This document shows, piece by piece, positions 49,949 through 59,454 of a DNA stretch of 64,000 bases. Position 1 is the first letter of the stretch. Each line of letters opens with the position of its first letter. The stretch spans positions 124,001 through 188,000 of the forward strand of contig NZ_FRDM01000006.1 of NCBI RefSeq assembly GCF_900143215.1, read 5' to 3'. The notes beneath the pieces are model-generated. The model did not search any database. It was not told the origin of the DNA and was given only the letters and a program-made list of their open reading frames with translations. This DNA comes from Geodermatophilus obscurus. GTDB taxonomy: Bacteria; Actinomycetota; Actinomycetes; Mycobacteriales; Geodermatophilaceae. A program made the translations under genes and the position numbers.

Positions 49949-51052
49949 TCAGAACACCGCGTGGTACAGCACGGCCAGCAGCAGCCCGGCGACGATGCCC
50001 AGCAGCACCATGGTGGCGGCGGCCACGGCGAAGCCGGTCCACGTGTCGGCGACCGCCCGTTCCAGCCGGGCCAGCTCGTAGCGCGCCGCCTCGGCCACCG
50101 CGCCCAGCGACTGCAGGTCGCGCACCGTCGTCCGCGGGTCGGGGATCTGCGAGGTCTCGCCGAGCCAGCGGGTGCGCTGCTCCACCTGGCGGGCCAGCTG
50201 GGCCACGGTCGGGCGGCGCTCGGGGTTGAAGCGCAGCGCCTTCTCCACGCTGTCGAGCAGGTTGGCCGGCACCCGGGTGAGGTCGAGCCGGCCGGCCCGC
50301 AGCGCCAGGTAGTAGTCGGAGTCGGGCATCGTGTCGTCGGGGTCCACCGGGTGCACGGCGCCGGCCGCGAAGGCGATGACCATGCCCCAGCTGTAGACGT
50401 CGCTGGCCTCGGTGAGCACCGCTCCGGCCAGTTGCTCGGGGCTGGCGAACAGCTTGGTGCCCAGCGCCGCCATCCCGGTGGTCGCGGTGCCCGACGGCGG
50501 TTCGGGGCCGATGTAGCGGCTGATCCCGAAGTCGACCAGCCACACGTCGTCCCCGGAGATGATGATGTTGCCCGGCTTCACGTCCCGGTGGACGACGCCG
50601 GCGGCGTGCACGTCGCGCAGCGCCCGCAGCAGGCCGATGGCGATCCGGCGCAGCTCCTCGGCGTTGAGCCCGCCCGCGCGGTGCGCCATGAACTCGTCCA
50701 GCGGCGTTCCGGAGACGTAGTCCTGCACGTAGTAGGGCGCCTCGGCCTCGAGGTCCTGGTCGACGATCGCGGCGACCCGCGAGCTCTTCACCCGGGCGGC
50801 GTTCTCGACCTCCCGGGCCAGCCGCTTGCGGGCCAGGTCCGGCGCGCCCTCGGGCAGCCGCTTGATGACGACCAGCGCGCCGTCCGGCCCGGCCGAGCCG
50901 ACGAACACGTCGGCGCCCTGGCCGCCACGCGGCAGCCGGCACAGCAGGTCGTAGGGGCCGATGCGGTCCGGGTCGCCGGGCTCGAGCAGGCCGATCTGGC
51001 GGGTCCCGGCCAGGTCGGCGACCGCCCCGGCGGGGTCGAGTGCCTCGTCCAC
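49949..51052 (-). CDS. Tail-anchored Ser/Thr protein kinase
   Basis: A 367-residue Hanks-type kinase. Gly-rich loop PRGGQGADVFVG at about 41-52, ATP Lys64 in ALVVIKRLPEG, catalytic loop GVVHRDVKPGNIIISGDD and VDFGISRY are all present. The C-terminus from about residue 338 is one hydrophobic segment (ATMVLLGIVAGLLLAVLYH) running to the end, so it is tail-anchored facing the cytosol, without extracellular sensor. GTG 51052 follows GGGAGG at 9 bases. It opens the kinase/peptide/GTPase/GAP1 gene run. Confidence 0.88.
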   Translation of the reverse strand: MDEALDPAGAVADLAGTRQIGLLEPGDPDRIGPYDLLCRLPRGGQGADVFVGSAGPDGALVVIKRLPEGAPDLARKRLAREVENAARVKSSRVAAIVDQDLEAEAPYYVQDYVSGTPLDEFMAHRAGGLNAEELRRIAIGLLRALRDVHAAGVVHRDVKPGNIIISGDDVWLVDFGISRYIGPEPPSGTATTGMAALGTKLFASPEQLAGAVLTEASDVYSWGMVIAFAAGAVHPVDPDDTMPDSDYYLALRAGRLDLTRVPANLLDSVEKALRFNPERRPTVAQLARQVEQRTRWLGETSQIPDPRTTVRDLQSLGAVAEAARYELARLERAVADTWTGFAVAAATMVLLGIVAGLLLAVLYHAVF

Positions 51053-51282
51053 GCGGTACGGCCTCCCATCGACGGCGGTGGGGCCGAGGCTAGGTCCCCT
51101 ACCTGGGAGCGAGGTGGGAGTCGGCCGCCCGTGCGTCCATCCGGTCCCGCCAGGGTGAACGCTTCCCCGTGCCGACGACCATCCGGGACCTCCCCCATTT
51201 CGCCCCGGGCCGGCGGACCCACGTGCACCTTCCTCCCGCCGGACCGAGGAGGACCGCCTGCTCCCCTGCGGGGCCGGCGGGG

Positions 51283-54200
51283 TCAGCCGGCGGTGAGCGC
51301 GCCGGACTCCTGCCGCACCAGCCGGCCGCCGTCCAGCACCCGGGTCAGCGCGGCCTGCAGCAGCGGGGTGAGCGACGGTGTCCGGCGGCGGTAGCCGAAG
51401 ACCTCGGCGGTGCGCGCGAACAGTTCGTCCTCGGCCAGCTCCCCGGTGGCGCGGCACAGCGCGACCATGGCGTTGCCGACCTCCTCGGGCGCGACGTGCT
51501 CCAGCGGCCGGTCGGCGCCGGCCGCCTGACGGCGGAAGCCGGTCCAGCCGGCCCGGTCCAGCGACGAGGGCCAGACGAAATCGCCGTCGACGACGCCGTC
51601 GGGCAGCAGCCGCAGCAGCGTGTCGCGGCGTGCCTCGCTGACCCGCGAGAGCCCGAAGGCGCCCGCCGCGATCCGCACCAGCCGGTCGCGGTGCACCGGG
51701 CCCTCCGCCTTGAGACCGGCGGTCAGCACCCGCCGGACGGTGCGGGCGGCCCGCGGGTCGTCCAGCGAGTCCAGCGCCTTGCGCTCCAGGCCGCCCCTGG
51801 GTGTCCACGGCGCGAACGGGATCTCGCCGTCCAGCTGCGGGGAAGCCGGCCTGCGCGGCCCGCGCCGGGCCGGCCGGGCGGCCGGTGCCGCCGGTGCGGC
51901 CGCCGGGGCCTCGGCGGTTCCTGCGGAAGAGGCCGCCACGGGCTCGGGCAGCACGGTCTCGACGACGGCCGGCGGCGCAGCGCGCAGCGGCACGATCGAG
52001 CGGACCTCGGGCGCCGGCGGCTCGGCGGGCGCGGGCACCGGCGGGACGACGGCACTCTCCGGGGAGATGGCCGGACCCTGGACGACGGGCGTCGGAGCGG
52101 CTGGGCTCGCCACGGCGGAGGGCGGAGCGGCGGCGGGCAGCGCCTCCACCGCGGCGACCAGCCGGTCGAGCACCGCCTCGCGGTCGCGCAGCCACGCCGG
52201 CAGCCAGACCCGCTCGACGGCGGGCCAGCCCAGCATCCCCGACAGCACCTCGACCGGCAGGCCGTCGCGGTCGCCGACGGTGCGCCGCCGGGCCCACGCC
52301 GGACCGTCGAGCAGCACGGCCAGGCCCGGCTCGTCCGGCGTCCCGGCCCGGGCCACCGACAGGTCGACGCGGAACTCCGAGAGGCCGACGTCGGTGCGCA
52401 CGCCCAGACCCCGGTCGCGCAGCGCCGCCGCGATCTCCTCGCGGTGCCGGTCGGGAACCGCGACCGGCCGGGCGTCGCGCGGCAGCGCGTCGGTGCCCAG
52501 CGCGGCCAGGTCGAGGTAGGCGCGCAGGTGCTTCACGCCGACCGACGAGGTCTGCTCGGCGCGCAGCTGCGCGGGGTCGAAGGAGGAGAAGACGACGACC
52601 TGCCGCCGGGCGCGGGTCACCGCGACGTTGAGCCGCCGCTCGCCGCCGACCCGGTTCAGCGGACCGAAGTTCAGCGGCAGCACGCCGCGGTCGTCGACGC
52701 TGAAGCCGGTGGAGAACAGCACGACGTCGCGCTCGTCGCCCTGCACGTTCTCCAGGTTCTTGACGAACAGCCCCTCGCCGTCGGTGCGGTCCAGTGCCTC
52801 GACCAGCCGCTCGTCCCCGGCGTCGCGCAGCAGGCCCTCGATGTAGGTCCGCTGCTGGGCGTTGAAGGTGACCACGCCGATCGAGGGGAGGGCGTCCGGG
52901 GAGGCGTCGAAGCGGCGGCGCACCTCCGCGACGACGGCCTTGGCCTCCATCGGGTTGGTGCGCAGCAGCCGCCCGGCGCCGGTGCGGTGGAAGGTGCCCT
53001 CGACCCGCACCAGGGAGATGCCGCGGCCGTCGACGTCCGCCGAGGGCCGGCCGTGGGTCGGCGCGGGGAACGAGGAGAGCCGCTTGTCGTAGTAGGTGGC
53101 GTTGCTGAACGCGATGAGCGACTCGTCCTGGCTGCGGTAGTGCCAGGACAGCCACTGCCGCGGCACGCGGGCCTGCACGCACTCGGAGAGGATCGACTCC
53201 TCGTCCTCCACCGCGGTACCCAGCAGCTCCACCGCGTCGTCCTCGGCGACGCCGTAGGTCGGCTCGGCGAACGACGTCGGCGGCATCTGCCGGCTGTCCC
53301 CGACGACGACGGCGGCCTGCGCGCGGCCGAGCGCGCCGACCGCGTCGGCCACCCGGATCTGCGAGGCCTCGTCGAAGACGACCTGGTCGAACAGGCCGGC
53401 CTCGGCGGGGAAGAAGCGGGCCACCGAGTCCGGGCTGACCAGCACGCACGGCATCACGGTGGTGACCAGCCGGCCGTACCGGGCCAGCAGCGCGCGCACG
53501 CCCAGCCCCCCGCGGGCCCTGGCCAGCTCCTGCCGCAGGGCACCGACCTCCGCGTCCGCGGCGGCGGACGGCCGGGCGGCGAGCAGCGAGGCCGGCAGCG
53601 CCGACCGCAGGTGCGCGCGCACCGCCCGGGACGCGGCGGTGTAGCGGGCGATCGCCCGCTCGTGCGCGTCGGCGTCGAAGTCGTCGAGCCCGGAGGCGTC
53701 GCGGCGCTCGGCGACCGAGGCCCGCGCCAGCCCCCGCTCGAAGGCGCGGACGGCGTCCTCGGCGGGCAGCTCGCCGGTGACCAGCAGCGCCCGGGCCTCG
53801 TGCAGCCCGGCGACGCGCAGCGGCTCGAGGGTGTCGACGAGATCGGCCCACCGGCGCAGCGACATCAGCCCGGTGTGCTCGACACCGCGCTCGGGCCGGG
53901 TCATCTGCCAACGCAGCACCAGGCCGTCGTCCCCGGCCCACTCGGCCAGCCGGCGCGGGTTGCTCCGGCACACCCGCAGCAGCGCGGTGACGGTGTCCCG
54001 CAGCCGGGCGACGGCGGCGCCGGCGACGGGGTCGGGGCCCTCGCCCTGCACCACCCAGCGGCGCAGCGCGACGGCGAACTCGCTGGCGCTGTCGGTGGCG
54101 GCGCCGGCCCGCTCCAGCCACTCGACCTGGCCGACCAGCAGCTCGGGCTCGGCCAGCGGGTTCCAGGTGGGCGGCACGGCCAGGCCCGGGATCACCGAGG

Positions 54201-57200
54201 CGCGGGCGACGATGCCCCGGGCGGCGGTCTGCAGCCGCCACAGCTGAGCAACCAGCTCGGGGACGTCGCCGAGCTTGACCGACACGCCCGGCCGCAGCAC
54301 CGGCCGCAGCTGGTCGCGGACGGCCGTCAGCCCGGCCCGGCGGGCCATGAACCGGCCGGCCTGCGCGGTCTGCGCGGCGACGTACAGGTCGGGCAGCGGC
54401 AGCTCCAGGGCCGCCGGCGTGGCCAGCTCCAGGCCGGGGTGGACGGCGCTGCTGAACGCGGCGACCTCGCCGAGCACGGTCGTCGTCGCCACGTTCCAGC
54501 GCTCGGTCGGCACCTCGTCGAGGACGTCGAGCGTCGTCGCGGGGCCGCAGAGCAGGTGGGCGAGCGCATCGAGGTCGGCGGGCGTGCGGACCTCGCGCAG
54601 CGCGCGGGCCAGGTGCGGCTCGCTCGGCAGGTCGCGGACGGTCCGGTCGACGGCGGCCGCGGTCTGCTGCGCGGCCAGCAGGTCGACCTGCGCGGTGTCG
54701 ACGAACGCCCAGGCGTGCCGCGGCGAGGGCCGCACCATGTCCGCGATGTCGGGCAACAGCGCCAGCGCGCGGCGCACCGCGGTCAGCGTCTCCGGGGACG
54801 CGGCGGCGACGAAGGCGGGGGAGACCGGCAGCGTCGGGGCGCTGTCCCGCATCGCCAGCACCGCCGTCCGCGCCGTGTAGTACGACAGCCCGGCGGCGTT
54901 CTCGGCGTGCAGCCGGTCGGCGTAGCGGGCCAGGGTGCGGCGGGCCGAGCGGAGGTCGTCGGAGCCGGCGTCCCCTTCCTCGACCGCAGAGCCCTCGGCG
55001 TCGACGGCGACCGCGTGCTCGAGCGCGGCCCGCACCTGGGCGCGCACTCCTGCGGCCTTGGCGCCGCGGTCGTGCAGGTCGAGGACGAACGGGCCCATGC
55101 CGACCGCCTCGAGCCGCCGCGAGACGACGTCCAGGGCCGCGCGCTTCTCGGCGACGAACAGCACCCGCTTGCCGTCGGCGACCGCGCGGGTGAGCAGGTT
55201 GGTGATGGTCTGCGACTTGCCGGTGCCGGGTGGGCCCTCGAGCACGAACGTGCGCCCGGCGGCCGCCTCGGCGATCGCACGCAGCTGAGAGGCGTCGGCG
55301 GGCACCGGGCACGCCGCGGCCAGCTCGTCGAGGTCGGTGGCGCCCGCGGTGTCGAGGGCCGGGTCGGCGAAGGCCTCGGTCGGCCGGTGCACGAGGTGGT
55401 GCACCAGCGGGTTGGTGGTGAGGTCGGCCCAGTGCTCGTCGAGGTCCTTCCAGAGCCGGTACTTGGCGAACTGGAGGACGGCGAGGTCGGCGGTCGGCTC
55501 GACGCGGTGCGGGAGGCCGGCGTCGGCCAGCGCCTGGCGCATCGCCTGCAGGGCCTTGTCCAGATCGATGCCGGCGCCGTCCTCGCCGGGCTCGGTCAAC
55601 CCGGGGACGGACAGGCCGTGCACCTGGCGCAGTTTCTCCAGGAGGCAGTGGTTCGGCGTGCTGGACCCGGTGTCGTCGAGGGCGAGCCGGTAGACGCCGT
55701 TGCGGCTGGTCGGGGTCAGCGTGACCGGCACCAGCACCAGCGGGGAGCGCAGCGGCCGACCGTCGAGCTCCCACACCAGGCTGCCCAGGGCCAGGTAGAG
55801 GTTGTTGGCGCCGGTCTCCTCGCGCACGGTCCTGGCCCGGTAGGCGAGGTTGCGCAGCCGTGGCAGGTAGCCGCCCTCGCTGACCTCGGCGTGCACCGCG
55901 CGGCGCTCGACGAGCACCTCGGCGAGCTGCGCGGCCGGCAGGTCGCGGGCCGAGGACAGCCCGCGCTCGCGGTGGACGGCGGCGATGCGGTCGTCCGGCA
56001 GCAGCTGGACGGCGGTGCCGCTGTGCAGCAGGTCTCCGAGCGCGGTCAGGTGCGACGCCGGCACGGTCAGCGGCAGGCCCGCCCGCTCGCTGTAGTTGAT
56101 CAGCCGGTTGCGCAGCGAAAGATCCAGCAGGCTGTTCTTCCACTTGTGCACCCGGGCCGGGATCTCGGGGCGGCCCGGCGCCGACGCGACCGGCGTCCGC
56201 TCGACCGGGCGCGCCGCGACGCTGTGCACCGCCGGCCGGTACTCGACCACCTGCACCGTGCCGTCCCGGCCACGGGTGCGGGCCGGCAGCGGCACGATGC
56301 CGTCGCGGCGGGCCCGGTGGACGTCGGTGACGCCGAGGACCCGGTCGAGGTCGCCGGCGCCCGCCAGCCAGGCGCTGTAGGCGGGGGCGTGCAGGTCGGC
56401 GCCGGCCGAGCCGCGGCTGGTGAGCAGCGTGGTCTCCACCAGCCGGATCAGGCCGAGGTCGACGAGGTCGACCAGCGGCGCGACGTCGGTGGTGGCGACG
56501 CTCTCCGCGCTGCGCTCCTCGCGCCAGTAGCCGAGGAAGGAGTGGCCCTCGGCCACCCACAGCAGCGGCCGGATGCCGGCCTGCTCCAGCGCGGCGGCCA
56601 GCGTGACCACGGTGTCCAGGCAGGTGCCGACCCGCCCGTCGAGGACGTCCCCGGGAGTGCGCACCTTGTGCCCGACCTCGGCCCAGGAGGCCGGGGGCTC
56701 GGTGTGGCGGATGGCGCGGCGGTGCATCGCCTCGGTCAGCGCCGCGACGATCTCGTCGACCCGCTCGGGGCCGGACTGGTAGCCCTGCACCGACCCGCTG
56801 CCGGTGCCCCGCTCGAGCAGCTCGGCGGCCTCGCCGATGAGCGCGGTCACCGTCGGGTGGTGGGGCATCACGTGCGCAGCGAGCATCTCCAGCGCCAGCG
56901 GCACGGGGGCGGCCAGCCACTGGTTGGCGGCGAGGACCTGCACCGGGACGGCGGTGCCCCCGACGTCCTCGCCGTCCACCAGCAGATCGATCTCGATCGA
57001 GCCGGGCCGCTGCTCCTCGATCTGCAGCATCGCCGCGGGGTCCATGACCAGGCCGACGTCGTTGAGCACGGTGTTCTGGCCGGCGTCGAGGTCGACGAGC
57101 AGCTCGACGGGGGTGCCGATCGGACCCTCGGCGTCGCGCACGCCGAGCCGCACGGTCGCTCCGCGCACCGCGCCGCCGTGGTTGGTGAACGCCAGCCGGG

Positions 57201-57318
57201 AGACCACCGGGACGCGGTTGTGCGCCAGCGCGTAGCTGAGCACCGGCGTCGAGGTCGCCTGGATCGCCACGGCCGGCCGGCTGCTCGCGTCGGCGGTCCG
57301 GACCTGCGTGGTGCTCAT
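51283..57318 (-). CDS. Giant SF1 helicase/nuclease (DUF4011, AAA, REase_MTES, DUF3320)
   Basis: A 2011-residue protein. The N-terminal 400 residues include a transglutaminase-like core (VGTCLDTVVTLAAALEQAG with Cys, and WVAEGHSFLGYW with His). DUF4011 begins near 400 (ARVHKWKNSLLDLSLRNRLI). The SF1 helicase has Walker A EGPPGTGKSQTITNL near 697 and Walker B FDEASQIR near 1314, with PGDERDVVLFSTGF-like and NVAVTRARRQVVVF motifs further on. A Vsr/MTES-type nuclease domain follows (about 1620-1710, LSEFRVDLSVARAGTPDEPG), then an Ala/Pro-rich linker and DUF3320 C-terminal domain. Such proteins are found in defence islands and may process DNA or DNA-protein complexes. ATG 57318 fits. Confidence 0.82.
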   Translation of the reverse strand: MSTTQVRTADASSRPAVAIQATSTPVLSYALAHNRVPVVSRLAFTNHGGAVRGATVRLGVRDAEGPIGTPVELLVDLDAGQNTVLNDVGLVMDPAAMLQIEEQRPGSIEIDLLVDGEDVGGTAVPVQVLAANQWLAAPVPLALEMLAAHVMPHHPTVTALIGEAAELLERGTGSGSVQGYQSGPERVDEIVAALTEAMHRRAIRHTEPPASWAEVGHKVRTPGDVLDGRVGTCLDTVVTLAAALEQAGIRPLLWVAEGHSFLGYWREERSAESVATTDVAPLVDLVDLGLIRLVETTLLTSRGSAGADLHAPAYSAWLAGAGDLDRVLGVTDVHRARRDGIVPLPARTRGRDGTVQVVEYRPAVHSVAARPVERTPVASAPGRPEIPARVHKWKNSLLDLSLRNRLINYSERAGLPLTVPASHLTALGDLLHSGTAVQLLPDDRIAAVHRERGLSSARDLPAAQLAEVLVERRAVHAEVSEGGYLPRLRNLAYRARTVREETGANNLYLALGSLVWELDGRPLRSPLVLVPVTLTPTSRNGVYRLALDDTGSSTPNHCLLEKLRQVHGLSVPGLTEPGEDGAGIDLDKALQAMRQALADAGLPHRVEPTADLAVLQFAKYRLWKDLDEHWADLTTNPLVHHLVHRPTEAFADPALDTAGATDLDELAAACPVPADASQLRAIAEAAAGRTFVLEGPPGTGKSQTITNLLTRAVADGKRVLFVAEKRAALDVVSRRLEAVGMGPFVLDLHDRGAKAAGVRAQVRAALEHAVAVDAEGSAVEEGDAGSDDLRSARRTLARYADRLHAENAAGLSYYTARTAVLAMRDSAPTLPVSPAFVAAASPETLTAVRRALALLPDIADMVRPSPRHAWAFVDTAQVDLLAAQQTAAAVDRTVRDLPSEPHLARALREVRTPADLDALAHLLCGPATTLDVLDEVPTERWNVATTTVLGEVAAFSSAVHPGLELATPAALELPLPDLYVAAQTAQAGRFMARRAGLTAVRDQLRPVLRPGVSVKLGDVPELVAQLWRLQTAARGIVARASVIPGLAVPPTWNPLAEPELLVGQVEWLERAGAATDSASEFAVALRRWVVQGEGPDPVAGAAVARLRDTVTALLRVCRSNPRRLAEWAGDDGLVLRWQMTRPERGVEHTGLMSLRRWADLVDTLEPLRVAGLHEARALLVTGELPAEDAVRAFERGLARASVAERRDASGLDDFDADAHERAIARYTAASRAVRAHLRSALPASLLAARPSAAADAEVGALRQELARARGGLGVRALLARYGRLVTTVMPCVLVSPDSVARFFPAEAGLFDQVVFDEASQIRVADAVGALGRAQAAVVVGDSRQMPPTSFAEPTYGVAEDDAVELLGTAVEDEESILSECVQARVPRQWLSWHYRSQDESLIAFSNATYYDKRLSSFPAPTHGRPSADVDGRGISLVRVEGTFHRTGAGRLLRTNPMEAKAVVAEVRRRFDASPDALPSIGVVTFNAQQRTYIEGLLRDAGDERLVEALDRTDGEGLFVKNLENVQGDERDVVLFSTGFSVDDRGVLPLNFGPLNRVGGERRLNVAVTRARRQVVVFSSFDPAQLRAEQTSSVGVKHLRAYLDLAALGTDALPRDARPVAVPDRHREEIAAALRDRGLGVRTDVGLSEFRVDLSVARAGTPDEPGLAVLLDGPAWARRRTVGDRDGLPVEVLSGMLGWPAVERVWLPAWLRDREAVLDRLVAAVEALPAAAPPSAVASPAAPTPVVQGPAISPESAVVPPVPAPAEPPAPEVRSIVPLRAAPPAVVETVLPEPVAASSAGTAEAPAAAPAAPAARPARRGPRRPASPQLDGEIPFAPWTPRGGLERKALDSLDDPRAARTVRRVLTAGLKAEGPVHRDRLVRIAAGAFGLSRVSEARRDTLLRLLPDGVVDGDFVWPSSLDRAGWTGFRRQAAGADRPLEHVAPEEVGNAMVALCRATGELAEDELFARTAEVFGYRRRTPSLTPLLQAALTRVLDGGRLVRQESGALTAG

Positions 57319-57518
57319 GGCGTCCTGTCTACCGGTCCGGACGGACCGGTCCCCTCAGGCCGCCGAGGCGTCTGGGGTGGGTGGGACAGGTGGGGCGGGA
57401 CTGACTCCGGATCCGGCCAGAGGCCCCTGCGGAGGGTCACGGCGCCGCAGTCGGGCGCCGATGAGGGCCGGTCCGCCCGCAGTTGCGCCGAGGCGGCGGG
57501 GTGCCCCAGGTTGCTGGC

Positions 57519-58313
57519 ATGGGCAATCCGCAGCGCCGGGAGTCGGGACTGGTCGTCGACGAGCGCGGGCACGTCCGCGTGCTCACCCTGGACCGGCCGG
57601 AGCGCCGGAACGCACTGTCCGCCGCGCTGCAGGCCGACCTGGTCGAGGAGCTGCTGCGCTGTGCCGAGGACGGGAACGTCCGCGCGGTCGTGCTGGCCGC
57701 CAACGGGCCGGCCTTCTGCGCCGGCTTCGACCTCACGGAGATCCGCGAGCAGGACCTCCGCGGCGAGCGGTTCCGCCCGCCGATGAACCGGCCCACCCGA
57801 GCCCTGTTCGAGGTGGTCACCGAGACGCCGGTGCCGATCGTCGCGGCGATCGCCGGCGCCGCGGTCGCCGGCGGCTTCGAGCTGGCCCTGGCCTGCGACC
57901 TCCGCGTCGCCGCGCCGGGGGTCCCCATGGGGCTGCCCGAGGCGAAGATCGGCATGGGTGCCAACTTCGGCTCCGTCGTCCTGCCCAAGCGCATCCCGAT
58001 GGGCATCGCCCTGGAGCTGCTCTACACCGGCGAGTACGTGACCAGCGAGGTCGCCGAGCGGTGGGGGCTGGTCAACCGCCTCGTGCCGGCGGACGACGTC
58101 CTGCCCACGGCACTGGGGCTCGCCGAGCAGATCGCCCTCAACGCGCCGATCTCGGTCCGCCGCATGAAAGAGACCGCGGTCAAGGCCCTCGAGCTGCCGC
58201 TGTGGCAGGCGCTGCGGCTGGACGTCGGGCCGAACCCGTACCTGTCCGAGGACCGCGAGGAAGGCATCGCCGCCCGGCTGGAGAAGCGTCCGCCGCGGTG
58301 GACCGGGCGCTGA
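57519..58313 (+). CDS. Enoyl-CoA hydratase/isomerase family protein
   Basis: A 264-residue crotonase. The oxyanion-hole motifs are FCAGFDLTEIR near residue 70 and AGAAVAGGFELALACDLRVA near 115-134, with the catalytic acidic position in LPEAKIGMGANFGSVVLPK. ATG 57519 was chosen (MGNPQRRESGLVVDERG); an ATG at 57483 would add 12 residues not seen in the family. Substrate is unknown and no beta-oxidation partner lies nearby. Confidence 0.87.
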   Translation: MGNPQRRESGLVVDERGHVRVLTLDRPERRNALSAALQADLVEELLRCAEDGNVRAVVLAANGPAFCAGFDLTEIREQDLRGERFRPPMNRPTRALFEVVTETPVPIVAAIAGAAVAGGFELALACDLRVAAPGVPMGLPEAKIGMGANFGSVVLPKRIPMGIALELLYTGEYVTSEVAERWGLVNRLVPADDVLPTALGLAEQIALNAPISVRRMKETAVKALELPLWQALRLDVGPNPYLSEDREEGIAARLEKRPPRWTGR

Positions 58314-58506
58314 CCTGGCCGTCTCGGGGAGCCAGGGCGGTTCCCCCCGGCGAGCTCGCCCAGTGGACCAGTGGGGTGGGGACCGAGGCGTCCACCGCGC
58401 CGAGCCGACCGGGGACGGCGGCCGGCGGTTCCTTCCCCGGGAGCTCGACCGCTGCTTCCTCCTGTAAGCAAGGGTGGAGCCTGCCGGGGGAGAGGGGAGC
58501 AGCGGG

Positions 58507-58971
58507 ATGCCGAGGACCAGCGCGGGGCTGCTGCTGTACCGCCGCCACCCCGACCGCGGCGTGGAGGTGCTGGTGGGGCACATGGGCGGCCCGTTCTGGG
58601 CGCGCAAGGACGCCGGCGCCTGGTCGATCCCCAAGGGCGAGCACGGCCCCGACGAGGAACCCCGCGACGTGGCGCTGCGCGAGTTCGCCGAGGAGATGGG
58701 GTCCGCGGCACCCGCCACCGACCTCGTCCCGCTCGGTGAGGTCCGGCAGTCGGGCGGCAAGCGGCTCACCGCCTGGGCCGCGGAGGGCGACTTCGACGCG
58801 GCGGCCGCCGTCAGCAACACCTTTCCCCTCGAGTGGCCGCCGCGCTCGGGTCGCCTGCAGGAGTTCCCCGAGATCGACCGCGCCGCCTGGCTGCCCCTCG
58901 ACGAGGCGCGGGAGAAGCTGGTCAGGGGCCAGGTGCCGCTCCTGGACCGGCTGCTGGACCTGCTGCGCTGA
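58507..58971 (+). CDS. Nudix hydrolase
   Basis: A 154-residue Nudix enzyme with a complete box from GEHGPDEEPRDVALREFAEE to MG, matching Gx5Ex7REUxEExGU. The N-terminus SAGLLLYRRHPDRGVEVLVG and the C-terminal RLQEFPEIDRAAWLPLDEAR fit the NUDIX group near ADP-ribose/nucleoside pyrophosphatases (NTP-pyrophosphohydrolase type COG4119). ATG 58507 follows GGGGAGCAGCGGG. Unlike the broken Nudix at 26.9 kb it looks fully active. Confidence 0.88.
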   Translation: MPRTSAGLLLYRRHPDRGVEVLVGHMGGPFWARKDAGAWSIPKGEHGPDEEPRDVALREFAEEMGSAAPATDLVPLGEVRQSGGKRLTAWAAEGDFDAAAAVSNTFPLEWPPRSGRLQEFPEIDRAAWLPLDEAREKLVRGQVPLLDRLLDLLR

Positions 58972-59095
58972 GCGCTTCGCAACAGTCCTGCGACAGCTCG
59001 CCCCACCCGTCCCATCCCGCGCCACGGGAGGTCGCCACCTGGCAGGGTGCCGCCGAGCGAAGTCGCCGGACTTCCCGGGAGCGAGGAGGACGCCG

Positions 59096-59278
59096 ATGTC
59101 GGCGTGTGCGAAGTGCGGCGCGGCCCGTCAGCAGGGCCGGTTCTGCGTCGGCTGCGGCGCGGCGGTCCCCCCGTCCCCGGCTCCGTCGCCGCGGCCGCGG
59201 TCGCCGCTGGCCGACGAGCTGACCCAGCCGGTGCTGCGGCTGGAGCGCCCGGGCAGGCCGGCCGTTCCCGCGCGCTGA
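59096..59278 (+). CDS. Small zinc-ribbon protein
   Basis: A 60-residue protein with a zinc ribbon in the first 22 residues (SACAKCGAARQQGRFCVGCG; four Cys in two CxxC knuckles), then a Pro/Ser linker and a short tail. Possibly a regulatory or adaptor peptide. GAGGAGGACGCCG precedes ATG 59096. A terminator follows 8 bases after its stop. Confidence 0.75.
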   Translation: MSACAKCGAARQQGRFCVGCGAAVPPSPAPSPRPRSPLADELTQPVLRLERPGRPAVPAR

Positions 59279-59285
59279 GCGCCGG

Positions 59286-59318
59286 CCGCCCGGGCCTGGG
59301 TACAGGCGGCCCGGGCGG
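59286..59318 (+). terminator. Terminator after the zinc-ribbon gene
   Basis: CCGCCCGGGCC (59286-59296) and GGCCCGGGCGG (59308-59318) form a perfect 11-bp stem with an 11-base loop, directly after the zinc-ribbon stop codon. Confidence 0.65.
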
Positions 59319-59362
59319 AGGACGCCGTGCCGACTCGTCGACACGGGGTGATGCGGTTCACA

Positions 59363-59379
59363 GCAAGCAATGCGCTTGC
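59363..59379 (+). promoter_or_regulatory. Palindrome upstream of the ferritin-like gene
   Basis: GCAAGC (59363-59368) and GCTTGC (59374-59379) are a perfect 6-bp inverted repeat around AATGC, about 75 bases before the ferritin-like gene. The stretch down to the start is locally AT-richer (ATTTTTGG), as expected for a promoter. The palindrome is a candidate operator for a redox or metal regulator. Confidence 0.4.
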
Positions 59380-59454
59380 AGGAGTTAGCGGGCGGCGAAT
59401 ACCGGGCATGCTCAGGACGTCAGGTCATCCCCGATTTTTGGAGTTCCCCCCGCT

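Noticed and set aside
51169-57786. 2205-codon plus-strand frame opposite the giant helicase
   Set aside because: Mirror frame of a real gene; low-complexity composition.
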